From: Anas platyrhynchos | Taxonomy: Eukaryota > Chordata > Aves > Anseriformes > Anatidae | Direction of reading: 5' to 3' | DNA length: 64,000 bases | Assembly: GCF_047663525.1 (NCBI RefSeq) | Contig: NC_092617.1 | Location: forward strand, 2,856,501-2,920,500 | Shown here: positions 23,004 through 34,321 of the stretch, in pieces | Layout of the letters: each line of letters opens with the position of its first letter | How positions within the stretch are numbered: the first letter of the stretch is position 1 | The notes under the pieces: generated by a model | What the model saw: only the letters and a program-made list of their open reading frames with translations | Databases searched by the model: none | Told to the model about the DNA's origin: nothing | Made by a program: the position numbers and the translations under genes

Positions 23004-23939
23004 TCATGGATGCTTAAGAAGCATGTATTGAAGAAGTTTCCTCACTGCATCCTTGAGCTCCTGGTTTCTCATGCTGTAGATGAGGGGGTTCAGTGCTGGA
23101 GGCACCACCGAGTACAGAACTGCTATTACAATGTCCAAGGATGGGAAGGAGACGGAGGGGGACTTCAGGTAGGAACACATGCCAGTACTGATCATCAGGG
23201 AGACCACGGCCAGATGAGGGAGGCACGTGGAAAAGGCTTTGTGTCGGCCATGAGAAGAGGGCATCCTCAGCACTGCCCTGAAGATCTGAATATAGGACAG
23301 CACAATGAAAACAAAACATCCAATGGTTAAGAAGGCACTAAAGATGAGAAGCTGACCTTCCCTGAGATAAGAATCTGAGCAGGAGAGCTTGAGGATGTGG
23401 GGGATTTCACAGAAGAACTGGTCCACAGCATTGCCTTGGCAGAGAGGCAGGGAAAATGTAGTGGCCGTGTGCAGGATACTATACAGAAAGCCACTGCCCC
23501 AGGCAGCTGCTGCCATCTGTGCACAAGCTCTGCTGCCCAGGAGGCTCTCGTAGTGCAGGGGCTTGCAGATGGCAACGTAGCGGTCGTAGGCCATGACAGT
23601 GAGAAGGGAATACTCTGAACCAAACAAGAAGAATAAAAAGAAGACCTGAGCAGCACAGCCTTGATAGGAGATGGCCCTGGTGTCCCAGAGGGCATTGGCC
23701 ATGGCTTTGGGGACGGTGTTGGAGATGGATCCCACATCAAGGAGAGCAAGGTTGAGGAGGAAGAAGTACATGGGGGTGTGGAGGCGGTGGTCACAGGCTA
23801 CGGCGCTGAGGATGAGGCCGTTGCCCAGGAGGGCAGCCAGGTAGATGCCCAGGAAGAGCGCAAAGTGCAGGAGCTGCAGCTCGTGCGTGTCTGCGAATGC
23901 CAGCAGGAGGAACTCAGTGATGGTGCTTCTGTTGGACAT
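23004..23939 (-). CDS. Olfactory receptor, OR14 type (gamma-c), intact
   Basis: A 311-residue G-protein-coupled odorant receptor, expected in olfactory sensory neuron cilia coupling to G-olf. Features: N-glycosylation at Asn3 (MSNRST), TM1 with GNGLIL, HTPMYFFLL in TM2, GCAAQ cysteine before TM3, MAYDRYVAIC, three loop-2 cysteines (LCQGN, FFCEI, LSCSD), KAFSTCLPHL in TM6, NPLIYSMRN in TM7 and a short tail ending LLKHP. All landmarks and length fit the family with no break. I chose the Met at 23939 rather than one 17 codons upstream because a splice acceptor (AG at 23962-23963) lies between them. The ligand cannot be predicted. Of the copies here, its N-terminus (NRSTITEF) differs most from the rest. 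Confidence 0.93.
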   Translation of the reverse strand: MSNRSTITEFLLLAFADTHELQLLHFALFLGIYLAALLGNGLILSAVACDHRLHTPMYFFLLNLALLDVGSISNTVPKAMANALWDTRAISYQGCAAQVFFLFFLFGSEYSLLTVMAYDRYVAICKPLHYESLLGSRACAQMAAAAWGSGFLYSILHTATTFSLPLCQGNAVDQFFCEIPHILKLSCSDSYLREGQLLIFSAFLTIGCFVFIVLSYIQIFRAVLRMPSSHGRHKAFSTCLPHLAVVSLMISTGMCSYLKSPSVSFPSLDIVIAVLYSVVPPALNPLIYSMRNQELKDAVRKLLQYMLLKHP

Positions 23940-24279
23940 CTGCTTTTCTGGGGATGTGATCCTGAACAAGGAAGGGGATGAGAGTAACAAAGTACAAGAA
24001 ACATATCAGAGGAAAATGAATTCAATTTCTCATTTAAAATCATCACTTATATTGTGCACTTTCTGGCAGACATTTGGCAGATCCCTTTCATGCTTCCTAA
24101 TTCATTCTGCCTGAGGGTTTCTGTTGGAACAGGGGGGTCTACTGTGGGCAGTGCAGAAGTCAGTCCTGTCCTACAGCAAGAGGTGAAGAGGAACATGTGG
24201 AAATGTCAGTTTCACTTCCCTCCTGATCTCAAAGAGTTTTTCCCCAGCGTTGCTCCCAGTTCACCAACACTTTAGTGCG
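23940..24279 (-). other. 5' flank with splice acceptor
   Basis: No gene. On the minus strand a pyrimidine-rich tract ends in CAG (AG at 23962-23963), 22 nt before the ATG. The flank is duplicated at 1-330. Confidence 0.5.
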
Positions 24280-25597
24280 CAGTGTTCTTCAGGGAGGACA
24301 GCCAGTCTGTCCATCAAGTACGGTCTCGGATGCCCTGTGAGAGCTGCAGGGAAGATCTACACGTTTGACTGAAAAGAACAAAGACCCTGCTGAGAGCAGA
24401 GGAATCCAGGCTCAAAGTGCCCATCTCCAGTCCCATCACCATGTCCCTGTACTCCCCTTCCCTCAAGCACACTGAGGGCTCACTCCATGGGCATGTGAAA
24501 GCCCTATCCCCAGCCAGCCTGGGAACAAGACCAGCAGCAGCACGGCCAGCTGGAGAAGCCAGGAGGAATGCCAGCGTGCTGCTGCCAGGGGAGGCAAGGC
24601 CAGGGAGGGACAGACGGACACTCAGCAGACCCTCCTGTGCTGCAGCTCTGCCTGCAGAGGAAGCAACTCATGCTCATTGCAAATGATCTGTGCTCACTTC
24701 AAGCCAGCAGAGACCTCAGAAAGACAGGGATGTCTCCCAGCACTGGGCATCGGGGAGCTTACAGTTCGTAAAGATCAGCTAGGATAAAACCTGAGAGGAC
24801 CACATTATGATGATGCTGGTGCAGTCCATCAGATGATGTCTGGGAAGGTACTTTACAAATTTGATCACCGAGTTACTGATTTCTCAATGCAATGCTCCAG
24901 CAGTCTCAGTCTCCTGCACAATCCTGAAAATGAAACCTGCCTCCCGTCCACTGCAGGAGTCTGCAGGCACACTCTGCAGAAAAAGTCTTCCCCTTCACAT
25001 ATGCCAAGCCTCGATCTTCCTCCTGAATTGCCCCTCATAATGCCATTATCTAAAGCACTGCAGAAACAGAGAGACCAACCCTGACAGATGCTATCAGCCA
25101 TCGGATGTGCCAGTTGTAGAAGACCCCTCTGGCAGCCCCACCTGCATTGCCCTGCTGCCAGAGCCTCACAATGCCAAGAGCCTGCAGATGTGTCCTGCCA
25201 CACGCTGCCCTCTGTTGTTGCGCTCCTCAGTGCCTCCAAGGACTCTCTCCTTCTCTCCTCTCTGTGTGCCAGCTGCGGTCAGAGCCCCCAGCCCTGCTGC
25301 GCTGTGCAGAGGAGCTGCTCCTGGGCACAGCTGTCTCTCTGCAGCGCTTACCAGGAGCTCCCCTTGGGCCCAGGAGCCCGTCCCAGCTCAGCAGCACAGC
25401 ACCCGACCATGGCATCGCTTACTCTGTGCCCTTGGGCTCCCTCGAGGTGTCCCAATGGCCGCAGGGCTGACAGCTCCCCAAGGCAGCAGGGTCTCTGCTC
25501 ATTGAGGCAGACTGAACTGATCATCTACTGCTCCTCTCTGAACACAAGATTTTTAGAAGTGTGATTTGTGCTGTTGGACTGTGGTTGTCAAACATGA
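24280..25597 (-). repeat. Upstream OR module, copy 2
   Basis: Matches 880-2170 and, on the opposite strand, 55740-56105 plus 63321-64000. It has the empty form of the ERV-L insertion site (CCTCT at 25209-25213). Open frames (to 158 codons) differ between copies and are not called. Confidence 0.7.
25264..25420 (-). promoter_or_regulatory. Candidate shared OR upstream core, copy 2
   Basis: The same GC-rich core as at 1850-1990, here about 1.3-1.5 kb upstream of the intact OR at 23939. CCCTTGGG palindromes occur at 25361-25368 and, just beyond the core, at 25429-25436. Function is inference. Confidence 0.4.
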
Positions 25598-27095
25598 TGT
25601 GCTTTAACCTGCCAGGCAGCTCAGCACCACACAGCTTTTAGCTCACACCAACCCCCCCACATGCTTATTGGTTGAGGTCAGGGCAGTTGAAAGGACTGAA
25701 ATGGTAGAGAAAGAATTATAATAGCAATTATTTTTAGTACTATTATTCTTATGTACAAAGCAAGCTATGCACAGTGCAATTGCTCATTACTGACTGATGT
25801 CCAGCCTGTCCCCATCTGGTAGAACATTGCGGTAAACATCTGCACCTGTTTTTCTTTGACCTTCAACAAGTCCACAAATGGAAGGGTCCTCCCAGGGACT
25901 GGGAAAGGTAGACAGCTCTTTAACATCCTCTCTTTCGAAGGCAGCTATCCCAAAACCCCACCTGTACCCTTTTGAATCTTGGAAATACCCTCTCGTGGGG
26001 AAGTTTATGTCAAGGTTTCATAGATCAACATTCTTCTCCCTCTTTTCTTTTCTGGGCAGTAGTTCTTTCCATTCTCAGGAGCCTGATTTTCACACCCTCT
26101 GTTTTCTCCTGCATGTAGAGGGAACGGATCCTGGCACAGGTTGGTGCTCTGGCCTAGCAAGAGCAGACCTGGGGGGTCTGGTCTAGTCCCCAAAGTAGAG
26201 CTGGGGCCCGTCCCAGGGTCTGGAGTGGCTGCGGGACATGTCAGAGGTGTTGGAGTAGCTTCAGGGCCCATCACAGGGGTTGGAGTGGCACTGACTGAGT
26301 CTCTCTTTGGAATTCCCTTTGGAATTGCCAAGGTGATAACCTCTCCTTTTCAAGCACTTCTGCAGTTTTAAAGGATTCTGCACGTGCTCAGGGGGGAAGT
26401 TCCAAAGCACTGGAGGTGCCCACTGCTCTAGGTGCCTGCCCAAATCCTCCCATGCTCCCTGCCACTCCTCACTCTCCGGCCTTGGGGCAGGTCTCTGGAG
26501 GGCATTCTTCAAGAGTTGTTTATCCTTAAACAACAGTTGAAACACATTCAGGAGACATCACAGTAGGACTATCCCATGGATATTCTAAGCTTTGTAGAGC
26601 TAGTGTAATTAGCCTGGAGGACAAGGGGGAGTTGAAGAAGTGGAGAAGTGTCCCTCCCTTTTCCTCTCCTAGATTGGCTCCCTAAAGCAAAAAGGTCAAA
26701 CGTGTAATTCTTAAGTTTCTGAGTAATGGTTCCTGAGGAATGGATGTGATGGCAATGCTCAGTACAAAGAACAGATTTGTCACATGACCAGTAATTTTAT
26801 AGACTCATAAGGTAGTGTTACACAACATAGCAAAATATCTTTAAACCAGACCCAAAAATGATAAACAGCACAATGGGAACACATGCAGTAAGTAATGTGC
26901 TATACAACACATTTCTGAATGAAAGCCCAACAGACCTGAGATCCAAAATGTCGACCTTGTGATCAACAACTATTAAACTGGTCTAATGCTTATAACAATT
27001 TAACTTTAGCACTCTGTGGTAAGATCTGTCCTTAACTCAACCCTTTGTGCCCCACACCATGTGCCAAAAAGACTTCTGTGGTTTAACGCGGCAGT
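25598..27095 (-). mobile_element. Internally deleted ERV-L-like provirus
   Basis: A reduced relative of the provirus at 56106-63320. In plus coordinates: an LTR end (25598 to about 25812), a pol scrap matching the protease region near 59560-59740 (about 25815-26025), a gag scrap (about 26025-26560) with 'WAPPVLWNFPPEHVQNP' and a short Pro/Thr-rich repeat, the hydrophobic gag N-terminal region in decayed form up to about 26990, a degenerate primer-site region near 27050-27075, and only about 20 bp of the other LTR (27076-27095). It lacks RT, RNase H and integrase. Confidence 0.75.
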
Positions 27096-27099
27096 TTGA

Positions 27100-27556
27100 G
27101 TACATGGAATTATTTGAAGAGGTCCAGAGGAGGGCCACAAAGGCGATCAAGGGGCTGGAGCACTTCTGCTATGAAGGCGTGCTGAGAGAACTGGTACTAC
27201 TTAGTACCGGAGAAACCTTAGAGCAGCCTTCCAGTACTTAGAGAGGACCTACAGGAAAGCTGGGGAGGCAGTCTTTGTCTGGGAGTGTAATGATGGGACA
27301 AGGAGTAATGACTTTAAACTAAAAGAGGGCAGGTTTAAATTAGATATATGGAAGAAATTCTTTCCTCTTAAGATGGTGAGGCATTGGAACAGATTTCCTG
27401 GAAAAGCTGTGAATGTCCCATCCCTGGAAGTGTTCAAGGAGAGGTTGAAATGAGTTTTGAGCAAGCAGGTCTAGTAGGAGGATGGTTGGAATAAGAGGAT
27501 CTTTAAGATCCCTTCCAACCCAAACCACTCTATGACTCTATGATCCCATGTTTCTA
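27100..27556 (+). mobile_element. CR1 LINE 3' fragment
   Basis: Encodes the CR1 ORF2 C-terminal relic 'EEVQRRATKAIKGLEHFCYE', then the CR1 3' UTR ending in 'tctatgactctatgatccca'. Starts directly against the cut LTR of the deleted provirus. Confidence 0.88.
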
Positions 27557-27639
27557 TGATTATCTGTGACACTGCTACCATTGTCCTTCTGCAGCCCATA
27601 ATGTCTCCCCTCAGAGATTTTAACCAAGATTTTTGGTTA

Positions 27640-28437
27640 GTCCAGCTGGCATCTTGTTACAAGTGGTGTCCCCCACGGGTCGGTACTGGGACCTATCTTG
27701 TTTCATGTCTTTATTGATGACCTAGATGATGGGATTGAGTGTACTCTCAGTAAGTCTGCAGATGACACCAAGTTGGGAGGTAGTGACGATCTGCATGAGG
27801 GTAGGGTGGCCTTTCAGAGGGACCTGGATAGGCTGGATTGCTGAGCTAAGGTGAATGGGATGAGGTTCAACAAGGCCAAGTGCAGGGTCCTGCACTTTGG
27901 CCACAATAACTCCATGCAACGCTATGGGCTTGGGGCACAGTGACTAAAGAATTGTAAAGAGGAAAAGGACCTGGGAGTGTTGATGGATGCTCAGCTGAAC
28001 ATGAGCCAGCCGTGTGCCCAGGTGGCCAAGAAGGCCAAGGGCATCCTGGCCTGTATTAGAAATAGTGCAGCCAGCAGGAGCAGGGAGGTGATCATTCTCC
28101 TGTACTCAGCTCTGGTGAGGCCACACCTCGAGCACTGTGTTCAGTTTTGGACCCCTCATTACAAGAAGGACATCGAGATCCTGGAACATGTCCAGAGAAG
28201 GGCAACCAAACTGTTGAGGGTTCTGGAGCACAGGTCTTATGAGGAGTGGCTGAGGGAACTGGGATTGTTTAGTGTGCAGAAGGGGAAGCTCAGGGGAGAC
28301 AGTAGAGTTCAGGGATATGGTTTAGTGGGGACTGTTACTGTTGGTCAGAGATTGGACTCGATGATCTTGAGGTCTCTTCCAACCTAGAAATTCTGTGATT
28401 CTGTGATTCTGTGATTCTGTGATTCTGTGACTCTGAC
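27640..28437 (+). mobile_element. CR1 LINE 3' fragment with complete terminus
   Basis: ORF2 C-terminal relic with frames open for long runs ('[26 protein letters not shown]' region, then '[15 protein letters not shown]'), followed by the 3' end with five tandem copies of the octamer attctgtg (28385-28432), the hallmark CR1 3' repeat. Confidence 0.92.
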
Positions 28438-28439
28438 AA

Positions 28440-29790
28440 GAATAGAAGGCTGCAGCAGCACTGACAACTTTGTCCCCTTAGCCATGGGTTGTGAGGAGAC
28501 GTGTTATACTCATGGCATTGGGACCATGTATTCTACTTTATCCCTGTGCAAACACTGGAAGGTGTCATATCATTGTCTTTCACATGATATCATGGGCATC
28601 GCACATGACTCCAGAACCTCTGATATAATGACAACCATCATAAAGCTGATCCCAGTTAGATGACTGATATGGGGAGGTCAGGAGTAGCCTGGCCAGGAGA
28701 GATGTCAGATTTGGGGGAGGGAAGAGGAAGGGAAGAGGAGCTCAGAAGCTTACCTTTGTAGAGGTAAGAGGGTTCATGTAATGTGATGCTGTTGTAAAAC
28801 TGATTGCAAACATTCGTGTAGGGCCTGTAAACTATTTTCAACAGCATCCCTCAACCTAAACATAAGTGCAACATCCTGACAGGAATCCACTATTGTAAAG
28901 CAGAACTCAAAATATCACCTAAAGAAAAGTGCAGAGCATAGCCCCTTTTTCATACATTTCCTCTCTTGCTCACCCTAATTCCTTGACCTTAACACTAACA
29001 TTAAATGCTCTGTTTATCCCTAGAATTCTTCACAAACCTAAACAAAAGCCTAAGCCATAATGCTTGCCCATACCCTAACCAGAGACCTGACACCACAAAC
29101 AGAACACCAAACCTTCCAACTAAAACTTTGTTTAATCACTAAACCAGAAAGGTGAGCCCCAGTCCATAGAGGACAAGGGAGAGATGAGCTCTGCCTCAGT
29201 ATTTCGTGGCCCAGAAGGAGGAATGTGACTGTGGCAGGGACTGTGAGGTCACTTCTGTCTCTGCACTTGATAGGGCAGCAGCAGGAACGTGTCACAGAAA
29301 GGGACTGGGAGGTCACTTCTGTAGGTGGCAGGTCAACCTTGACTTCTCCCTGGGAGCTGCACTTTTGGGCTGACATCTGCCAGTGGCCCTGCTAGGCCAG
29401 CAGAAGGCACCTGCTTGGCATGCTGACTGGGGGATCCCCTCTGCCTCCAGAGCCAGGAGGACCCAGACAGAAAGGAGGCCCCAACATGGGTTGTCCTGTC
29501 CCTTCTGCTTGAGTCCATGACTGCACAGCAGCAGGCACAAGGCTTGGCTGTGTGTAGCCAAGAAGCTGCAAGGCCAGCAGCAGGCCCCTGGCTTGGAAGC
29601 TGCTGCTGAGGTGACTTGTGTCTGGTTGGCTGAGAGGCCGCAAGGAGCCTGCTGGGTTGGGATGCGTACTTCAGGAGGGGTTTCCTACCAGATGGAACTT
29701 CCTTTGGTAGTAGGAAAGAGCAGGAGAGAAGAACTTGCCACAAAGTGCACCATGGATGGTTGGCACTGGCTACAAGGAAGAAGAAATATC
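28440..29790 (-). repeat. T and R modules, reversed copy
   Basis: 28440-29160 is the T module and 29180-29790 the R module, both reversed relative to 15730-17560. No gene is supported. Confidence 0.6.
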
Positions 29791-29799
29791 CAGGGGAAC

Positions 29800-29945
29800 A
29801 ACTGGTCTTGCTGCTAGAGTCTGAGGCAAAGAAGGCATTAAGTACCTCAGCCTTGACCTTATCTCTAGATCATTACCAGATTTCCCCCATGTCCAATGAA
29901 GGATGATGATTCTCCTTAATCCTCATTTATTTAAAGTATTTCTAT
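29800..29945 (-). mobile_element. Old CR1 ORF2 fragment fixed inside the module
   Basis: Same fragment and position as at 5790-5945 and 40660-40800. Confidence 0.5.
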
Positions 29946-32378
29946 AAGCAGTCTTTATTGTCTTCGACAGTAAAAGACAGATGGAGCTCCAGATGGGCTT
30001 TGGCCCTTCTAATTTTGACCTGCACAGCCCCATAACATTCAGGACACAGCCCCAGACAAACTGACAGCATGCATGAGAAGGAAGCACAGGAAAAGTAGAA
30101 TCTGGCAGCCTTCCACCCACTGTTTTTCTGTGACTCTGTGTTGCAGTTCCATTCGACTGGTTACTCCTGTATTATCCAAATGTTCCCACAGCTCGTAATG
30201 CTGCTGTCTTGTCAGAGATAGCACAGTCACACAAAGGTTGAACCATCTGCCTGCAGACGTGAATGGCTGACAGAAAGGAGCATGAGTGTGGGGGAATGTT
30301 GAGAAACTGCAGGATTTTGCCTAAAGTAACTTCTTGATGTTTACAAGGAGAAGAGCCCAGTCCTGAACCAGAGGAAGAGGAACCCCACACATCAGGGCAG
30401 ACTGGGACCCTGCTGAGTGAGCAGTAGCGAGATGGAGGAAGGCCTGGACACCACGAGAGATGCCATACGAGCAGTGGTGATTGCTAAGCAGGAACCAGGT
30501 CAGCTTCCTACAGAGCTGCCTTCTGGGGAGCATGGCCACCAAGGATCTGAGGTATCAGACTCAGCTCAGATCCCTTGAGACACCACACGAACAAGTGCCA
30601 ACAACTAGCCAGTAAAGAGGTGCAGGTCTGGGAGTCACTAGGATATCCTCATTATCATTGCTCGGAGGAATAATGATAATGGCAAGACTGAAAATCCCAA
30701 AAGGACCCAGGCCTCTGTGTTCATGGCTATGGCTGTTGTCTCTGCCACTGAGGCCAAAGAGGAGACAGCTGATTGTTAAAGCACCAGGGCCTCATTGCCT
30801 CTTTGCCCCCACCCACGAAGCAGGCAGGGCTCATACCATTCTCCTGCACTTGGCAATGCACATCCCCATCTCCTACTGCCCCACAAAGAGCCCTGAGCAA
30901 GGTGTGAAGGGAAAGGATTTCCCTTCCAAGGGGCTGGAGGTCAAGGCCTGGCCCTTGTGCTTGCTGACACACATCCAGTTTTCCTACACATCTGTGTCAC
31001 CTTCACATTGCCTTTGTCTCCTTGTCCTCACTGCCTCCAGGGTTCTGCTCTAACGAGCTCCAAGGGAGGCTGTGTCAGTGCTGGCCCTCAGGGGAACACT
31101 GCAGGAAACTTGCCTCTGACATGGACTTCTGGAGAGATGTCTTCAATTGTCTCTGAGTGCCTGAGGTTCGTGGGCTCATCAGCAAAGCCCCCAGAGGGGT
31201 GATTGCAGTGCCTTGGGCTGGTGCTGTGCTGCTGAGCTGGGCCTGGCACATGGGACAGAGAGAGCTCGTGGCAAGAGGGCCCTGGTGCAGAGAGACAGCT
31301 GTGCCCAGGAGCAGCTCCTCTGCACAGCGCAGCAGGAAAGAGACACAGAGGCAGACACAGAGAGACGAAAAGGAGAGAGGGCTTGGAGGCAGTTGGCAGT
31401 GGGAGGATGCTGAGAGCTGCCTGCAGGAGAAACCTGCACAGCCCTTGACAAGGTAAGGGTCTGGCTGCAGGGCCATGCAGCTGCAGCTCCTGGAAGGGTC
31501 TCCTGCTGGGTCTTGTTTCTGGGAGGGCAGTGGGCAATGCAGTAGGCTTTGAGAGTCCTGCTGGGTTGCCCTGCGAGGTGAGAAAGTCTGGCAGAAGCTC
31601 CTTGGAGTGTCATAACCTAGCTACCCCTGGTCAGATAAGAGAGGAGTGGCCAAGCCTCCTCCAGACCCTGCAGGGGGTGCAGCTGGGATATGGGACACTC
31701 CAGCTTTCAGATATCCAGCTCTGTCCGTGGGGCATCCTCCTGGGCTGCAGGCTGCTCTCCAGCAGGATGCAGCTCTCTCGTGGCATCCTTGTGTTATCCA
31801 GGTGCTCCAAGGAAAAGACACCTCCATCCTAACATCATGTCCATGCTGCTGGATGGCTGTCTGTGGGAAGCTGCAATGAGGTGCAATAAAGACAATGACC
31901 TCTGCACCTCTGGCTAGACAACCCACAGACAAGGTGAGGTTTCTGTCCAGCTGCACTTGGACTGCGGCTTCTTTACTCTCACCATTCTCCAATTCCATCT
32001 CAGGGAAACACCTAAGGGGGGTGGTCCTGCAACTCACAGAGGGCTGACACAGGGCAGCTGAGAAGAGCAGTGTTCAGCAGTTACATCTGAAGCTCTGTTC
32101 TGCATTGAGATGCATTGTTTGAAACAGCATTGCGAATTCCAGTGTCCTGATCGGTGAACTGAACTAGAGTTTCCCCCATGTTCCTGCTTCCACATGATGA
32201 ACAGCAGGAAGGAGTCGTCTGCAAGCTCAAGTAAGGAAGGTGTGGAAAGGTTCTCTGGCAAAGAGAGGCTAAGGCAGAGGGTTGGTCCAAAACTTGCAAT
32301 AGATTTTCCTCAGAGAAGCCTCTTCTAAATTTGTTTTGCCTTCTCTCTTCAACAGACAACTATGTCCAATGTAAGCAA
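29945..32378 (+). repeat. Upstream OR module (M), copy 2
   Basis: 29945-31530 matches 5945-7480 (+) and the reversed 38960-40680. 31540-31925 matches the reversed 38620-38930 and 51480-51770. 31930-32378 is the immediate OR flank and holds a strong splice acceptor (AG at 32354-32355) 23 nt before the ATG. No gene. Confidence 0.6.
31205..31345 (+). promoter_or_regulatory. Candidate shared OR upstream core, copy 4
   Basis: Core text 'ggtgctgtgctgctgagctg' through 'gcagctcctctgcacagcgc', about 1.0-1.2 kb upstream of the intact OR at 32379 and in the same gene-relative orientation as the other copies. Confidence 0.4.
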
Positions 32379-33338
32379 ATGCCCAACATCAGCTCTGTGA
32401 GCGAGTTCCTCCTGCTGGCATTTGCAGACACGCGTGAGCTGCAGCTCCTGCACTTCGCGCTCTTCCTGGGCATCTACCTGGCTGCCCTCCTGGGCAACGG
32501 CCTCATCCTCAGCGCAGTAGCCTGCGACCACCGCCTCCACACCCCCATGTACTTCTTCCTCCTCAACCTCGCCCTCCTCGACCTGGGCTGCATCTCCACC
32601 ACTCTGCCCAAAGCCATGGCCAATGCCCTCTGGGACACCAGGGCCATCTCCTATCAAGGATGTGCTGCACAGGTCTTTTTCTTTCTCTTCTTTATAGCAG
32701 CAGAATATTCTATTCTCACTGTCATGGCCTATGACCGCTACATTGCCATCTGCAAGCCCCTGCACTACGGGAGCCTCCTGGGCAGCAGAGCTTGTGCCCA
32801 GATGGCAGCAGCTGCCTGGGGCAGTGGCTTTCTCAATGCTGTCCTGCACACCACCAACACATTTTCCCTGCCCCTCTGCCAAGGCAATGCTGTGGACCAG
32901 TTCTTCTGTGAAGTCCCCCATATTCTCAAGCTCTCCTGCTCAGATTCCTACCTCAGAGAAGATGGGGCAGTTCTGTTTAGTATTTTTTTAGCATTTGGTT
33001 GTTTTGTTTTCATTGTGGTGTCCTATGTGGAGATCTTCAGGGCAGTGCTGAGGATGCCCTCTGAGCAGGGCCGGCACAAAGCCTATTCCACGTGCCTCCC
33101 TCACCTGGCTGTGGTCTCCATGTTTGTCAGCACTGGCATATTTTCCTACCTGAAGCCCCCCTCCATTTCCTCCCCATCCCTGGACCTGGTGGTCGCACTT
33201 CTGTACTCGCTGCTGCCTCCAGCACTGAACCCCCTCATCTACAGCATGAGGAACCAAGAGGTGAAGGATGCAGTGAGGAAACTTCTTCAATACATGTTTC
33301 TTGATCATCAGTGCTGTGTTCAGAAGATGTATTTCTGA
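32379..33338 (+). CDS. Olfactory receptor, OR14 type (gamma-c), intact
   Basis: A 319-residue seven-helix odorant receptor. N-glycosylation at Asn3 (MPNISS), GNGLILS in TM1, HTPMYFFLL in TM2, the GCAAQ cysteine, MAYDRYIAIC ending TM3, loop-2 cysteines, KAYSTCLPHL in TM6 (Phe to Tyr relative to the other copies), NPLIYSMRN in TM7, and a C-terminus ending QKMYF that is a few residues longer than its paralogues. No break is seen. The start at 32379 is preferred over the Met 16 codons upstream because a splice acceptor separates them. The gene lies 3'-to-3' with the truncated OR at 33692-34321. Confidence 0.94.
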   Translation: MPNISSVSEFLLLAFADTRELQLLHFALFLGIYLAALLGNGLILSAVACDHRLHTPMYFFLLNLALLDLGCISTTLPKAMANALWDTRAISYQGCAAQVFFFLFFIAAEYSILTVMAYDRYIAICKPLHYGSLLGSRACAQMAAAAWGSGFLNAVLHTTNTFSLPLCQGNAVDQFFCEVPHILKLSCSDSYLREDGAVLFSIFLAFGCFVFIVVSYVEIFRAVLRMPSEQGRHKAYSTCLPHLAVVSMFVSTGIFSYLKPPSISSPSLDLVVALLYSLLPPALNPLIYSMRNQEVKDAVRKLLQYMFLDHQCCVQKMYF

Positions 33339-33691
33339 TAATATGCAATTTTGATTCATATTATATCATATCATTTTTATCATTACTAGTGTTATCAAAA
33401 CATTTTAATTAATAATAATCCTAACAGAAATAAAATGTTATTTGGGAAAATGATACAATATTTTAAAAATTATTTTTCTCTGTTAGAACTGTAAAAATAA
33501 TTTATTTTGTTTTTAATAATGTAATTCTTACCATTCTAAATGTTACATTTTGTGTTTGCTTTGACCATATCTTCTAACATACATAGAGAACCAGGCTTCC
33601 GTGATAGATAAAGACAATAAAGATACCATCAGAAATCCATTGGTCTCAGTATCCCTCTCTTCCCATCTCCTCTGGAGCTGGGGAAGCAGCC
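33339..33691 (+). repeat. OR 3' flank module
   Basis: AT-rich 3' UTR-like sequence, then 33590-33690 matching 10060-10190. Homology ends about 33691, where the inverted OR fragment begins. Confidence 0.55.
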
Positions 33692-34321
33692 TCAGCAACC
33701 AGGAGGTGCTAACAAAATGCTAAACAGAATTGCCCAAACTTCTCTGAGATAGGAATCTGAGCAGGAGAGCTTGAGGATCTGGGGGATTTCACAGAAGAAC
33801 TGGTCCACAACATTGCCATGGCGGAAGGGCAGTGAAAATGTAGTGGCTGTGTGCAGGACAGCATTGAGAAAACCACTGCCCCAGGCAGCTGCTGCCATCT
33901 GGGCACAAGCTCTGCTGCCCAGGAGGCTCCCGTAGTGCAGGGGCTTGCAGATGGCCACATGGCGGTCATAGGCCATGACGGTGAGGAGGGAAAGCTCTGC
34001 TCCAAAGAAGAAGACAAAAAAGAAGACCTGTGCAGCACATCCTTGATAGGAGATGGCCCTGGTGTCCCAGAGGGCATTGGCCATGGCTTTGGGCAGAGTG
34101 GTGGAGATGCAGCCCAGATCAAGGACAGCGAGGTTGAGGAGGAAGAAGTACATGGGGGTGTGGAGGCGGTGGTGGCAGGCTACGGCACTGAGGATGAGGC
34201 CGTTGCCCAGGAGGGCAGCCGGGTAGATGCCCAGGAAGAGCGCGAAGTGCAGGAGCTGCAACTCGCGCTTGTTTGAGAATGCCAGCAGGAAGAACTCGCT
34301 CACAGAGCTGATGTTCGGCAT
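33692..34321 (-). pseudogene. OR14-type receptor truncated after TM5
   Basis: An open frame of 209 codons encoding TM1 to TM5 with all expected landmarks: MPNISS start, GNGLIL, HTPMYFFLL, GCAAQ, MAYDRHVAIC (Tyr to His beside the DRY motif), loop-2 cysteines. OR homology stops at about 33707, inside TM5; the last few codons (APPGC) come from unrelated sequence before a stop. TM6, TM7 and the tail are absent, so it cannot signal. A splice acceptor (AG at 34343-34344) still precedes the ATG. The 5' flank is sister to that of the OR at 8951. Confidence 0.92.

Noticed and set aside
28385..28432. Five tandem octamers that could be mistaken for a short repeat array or CRISPR
   Set aside because: This is the CR1 3' terminal repeat; no spacers are present.
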